A stretch of DNA of 5,494 nucleotides from Gemmatimonadaceae bacterium (lineage in GTDB: Bacteria > Gemmatimonadota > Gemmatimonadetes > Gemmatimonadales > Gemmatimonadaceae): positions 1 to 5,494 of the forward strand of contig JADGGM010000251.1 in the NCBI GenBank assembly GCA_019689955.1. The letters are read 5' to 3'. Positions 5,296 to 5,494 of this stretch are shown here, one piece after another (position 1 is the stretch's first letter; every line of letters begins with the position of its first letter). Under the pieces are notes generated by a model that had not been told where the DNA came from, did not search any database, and saw only the letters and a list, made by a program, of their open reading frames with translations. The translations under genes and the position numbers were made by a program.

Positions 5296-5494
5296 ATGCG
5301 GAACACTGCCAGCATCGCACGATGGCTCGTCCGCCTGTGCGGGATCGCGCTCATCATCTTGGGAATTCTCTTCTGGGCCGGGCGCGCCCTGTCGCTGGTC
5401 CCGCTGCACATGCTCCTCGGCCTGGTGCTGGTGCTCGCGCTGTGGGTGCTCGCCGGGATCGGGGGACGCGCGGGGGTGCCGGCGGGGCGCGTGG
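5296..5494 (+). CDS. Small membrane protein, 3' end outside the window
   Basis: The reading frame from ATG 5296 is open to the window end, giving 66 complete codons plus one base. The start is supported by GGAGG nine bases upstream. The product opens with a short polar, basic segment (MRNTASIARW) and then has two strongly hydrophobic stretches, residues 11-29 and about 34-55, joined by a short loop around Arg30. A turn with Gly and Arg follows (GIGGRAG, 54-60). This looks like a polytopic inner-membrane protein with at least two helices. I do not recognise a family, and no function is proposed. It is separated from the zinc-ribbon gene by two hairpins, so it probably belongs to another transcript. 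Confidence 0.75.
   Translation, partial: MRNTASIARWLVRLCGIALIILGILFWAGRALSLVPLHMLLGLVLVLALWVLAGIGGRAGVPAGRV

Noticed and set aside
1..5494. CRISPR array, transposon, prophage or defence cassette
   Set aside because: No regularly spaced repeats, terminal inverted repeats, transposase or integrase motifs, or nuclease/toxin-like genes are visible on either strand.

Overview
The window is a GC-rich bacterial chromosomal segment with ordinary gene density. A phylum such as Gemmatimonadota would fit the GC bias, the rare cysteines and the gene content. That placement is inference from style and not a diagnostic marker.

Left part, minus strand (1-4111). Reading right to left, the genes are a DusB-type tRNA-dihydrouridine synthase (3080-4111), LarB, a carboxylase/hydrolase of nickel-pincer cofactor synthesis (2334-3080), and a membrane-anchored GAF-GAF-GGDEF diguanylate cyclase (446-2230). 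Last comes ssrA, the tmRNA (1-347), whose 3' end is cut by the window edge. dusB and larB share one base in a TGATG junction, so they are very likely translationally coupled. The cyclase may be cotranscribed but its start is uncertain. The tmRNA has its own strong sigma70-type promoter and encodes a tag ending in ANSDLALAA.

Divergent intergenic region (4112-4284). It holds two back-to-back sigma70-like promoters. One is placed so that the dusB mRNA would be leaderless. The other has a perfect TTGACA box and drives the rightward genes. A 7-bp inverted repeat brackets the core of the rightward promoter, and a near-perfect 15-bp direct repeat lies in the rightward leader.

Right part, plus strand (4285-5494). 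A single-domain PTS EIIA protein of the PtsN/fructose type (4285-4737) overlaps by one base with a short C4 zinc-ribbon protein (4737-5087). Two GC-rich hairpins follow and probably end transcription. A new gene with a strong Shine-Dalgarno sequence then starts at 5296, encodes a small membrane protein and runs off the right edge.

Functionally the window mixes housekeeping (ribosome rescue, tRNA modification), a cofactor enzyme and two signalling modules (c-di-GMP synthesis and a PTS-type phosphoacceptor). I see no phage, transposon, CRISPR or defence-like cassette, and no clear novel system. The best leads are the EIIA/short zinc-ribbon pair, the promoter architecture between the divergent operons, and the apparent lack of an ordinary start codon upstream in the cyclase reading frame.
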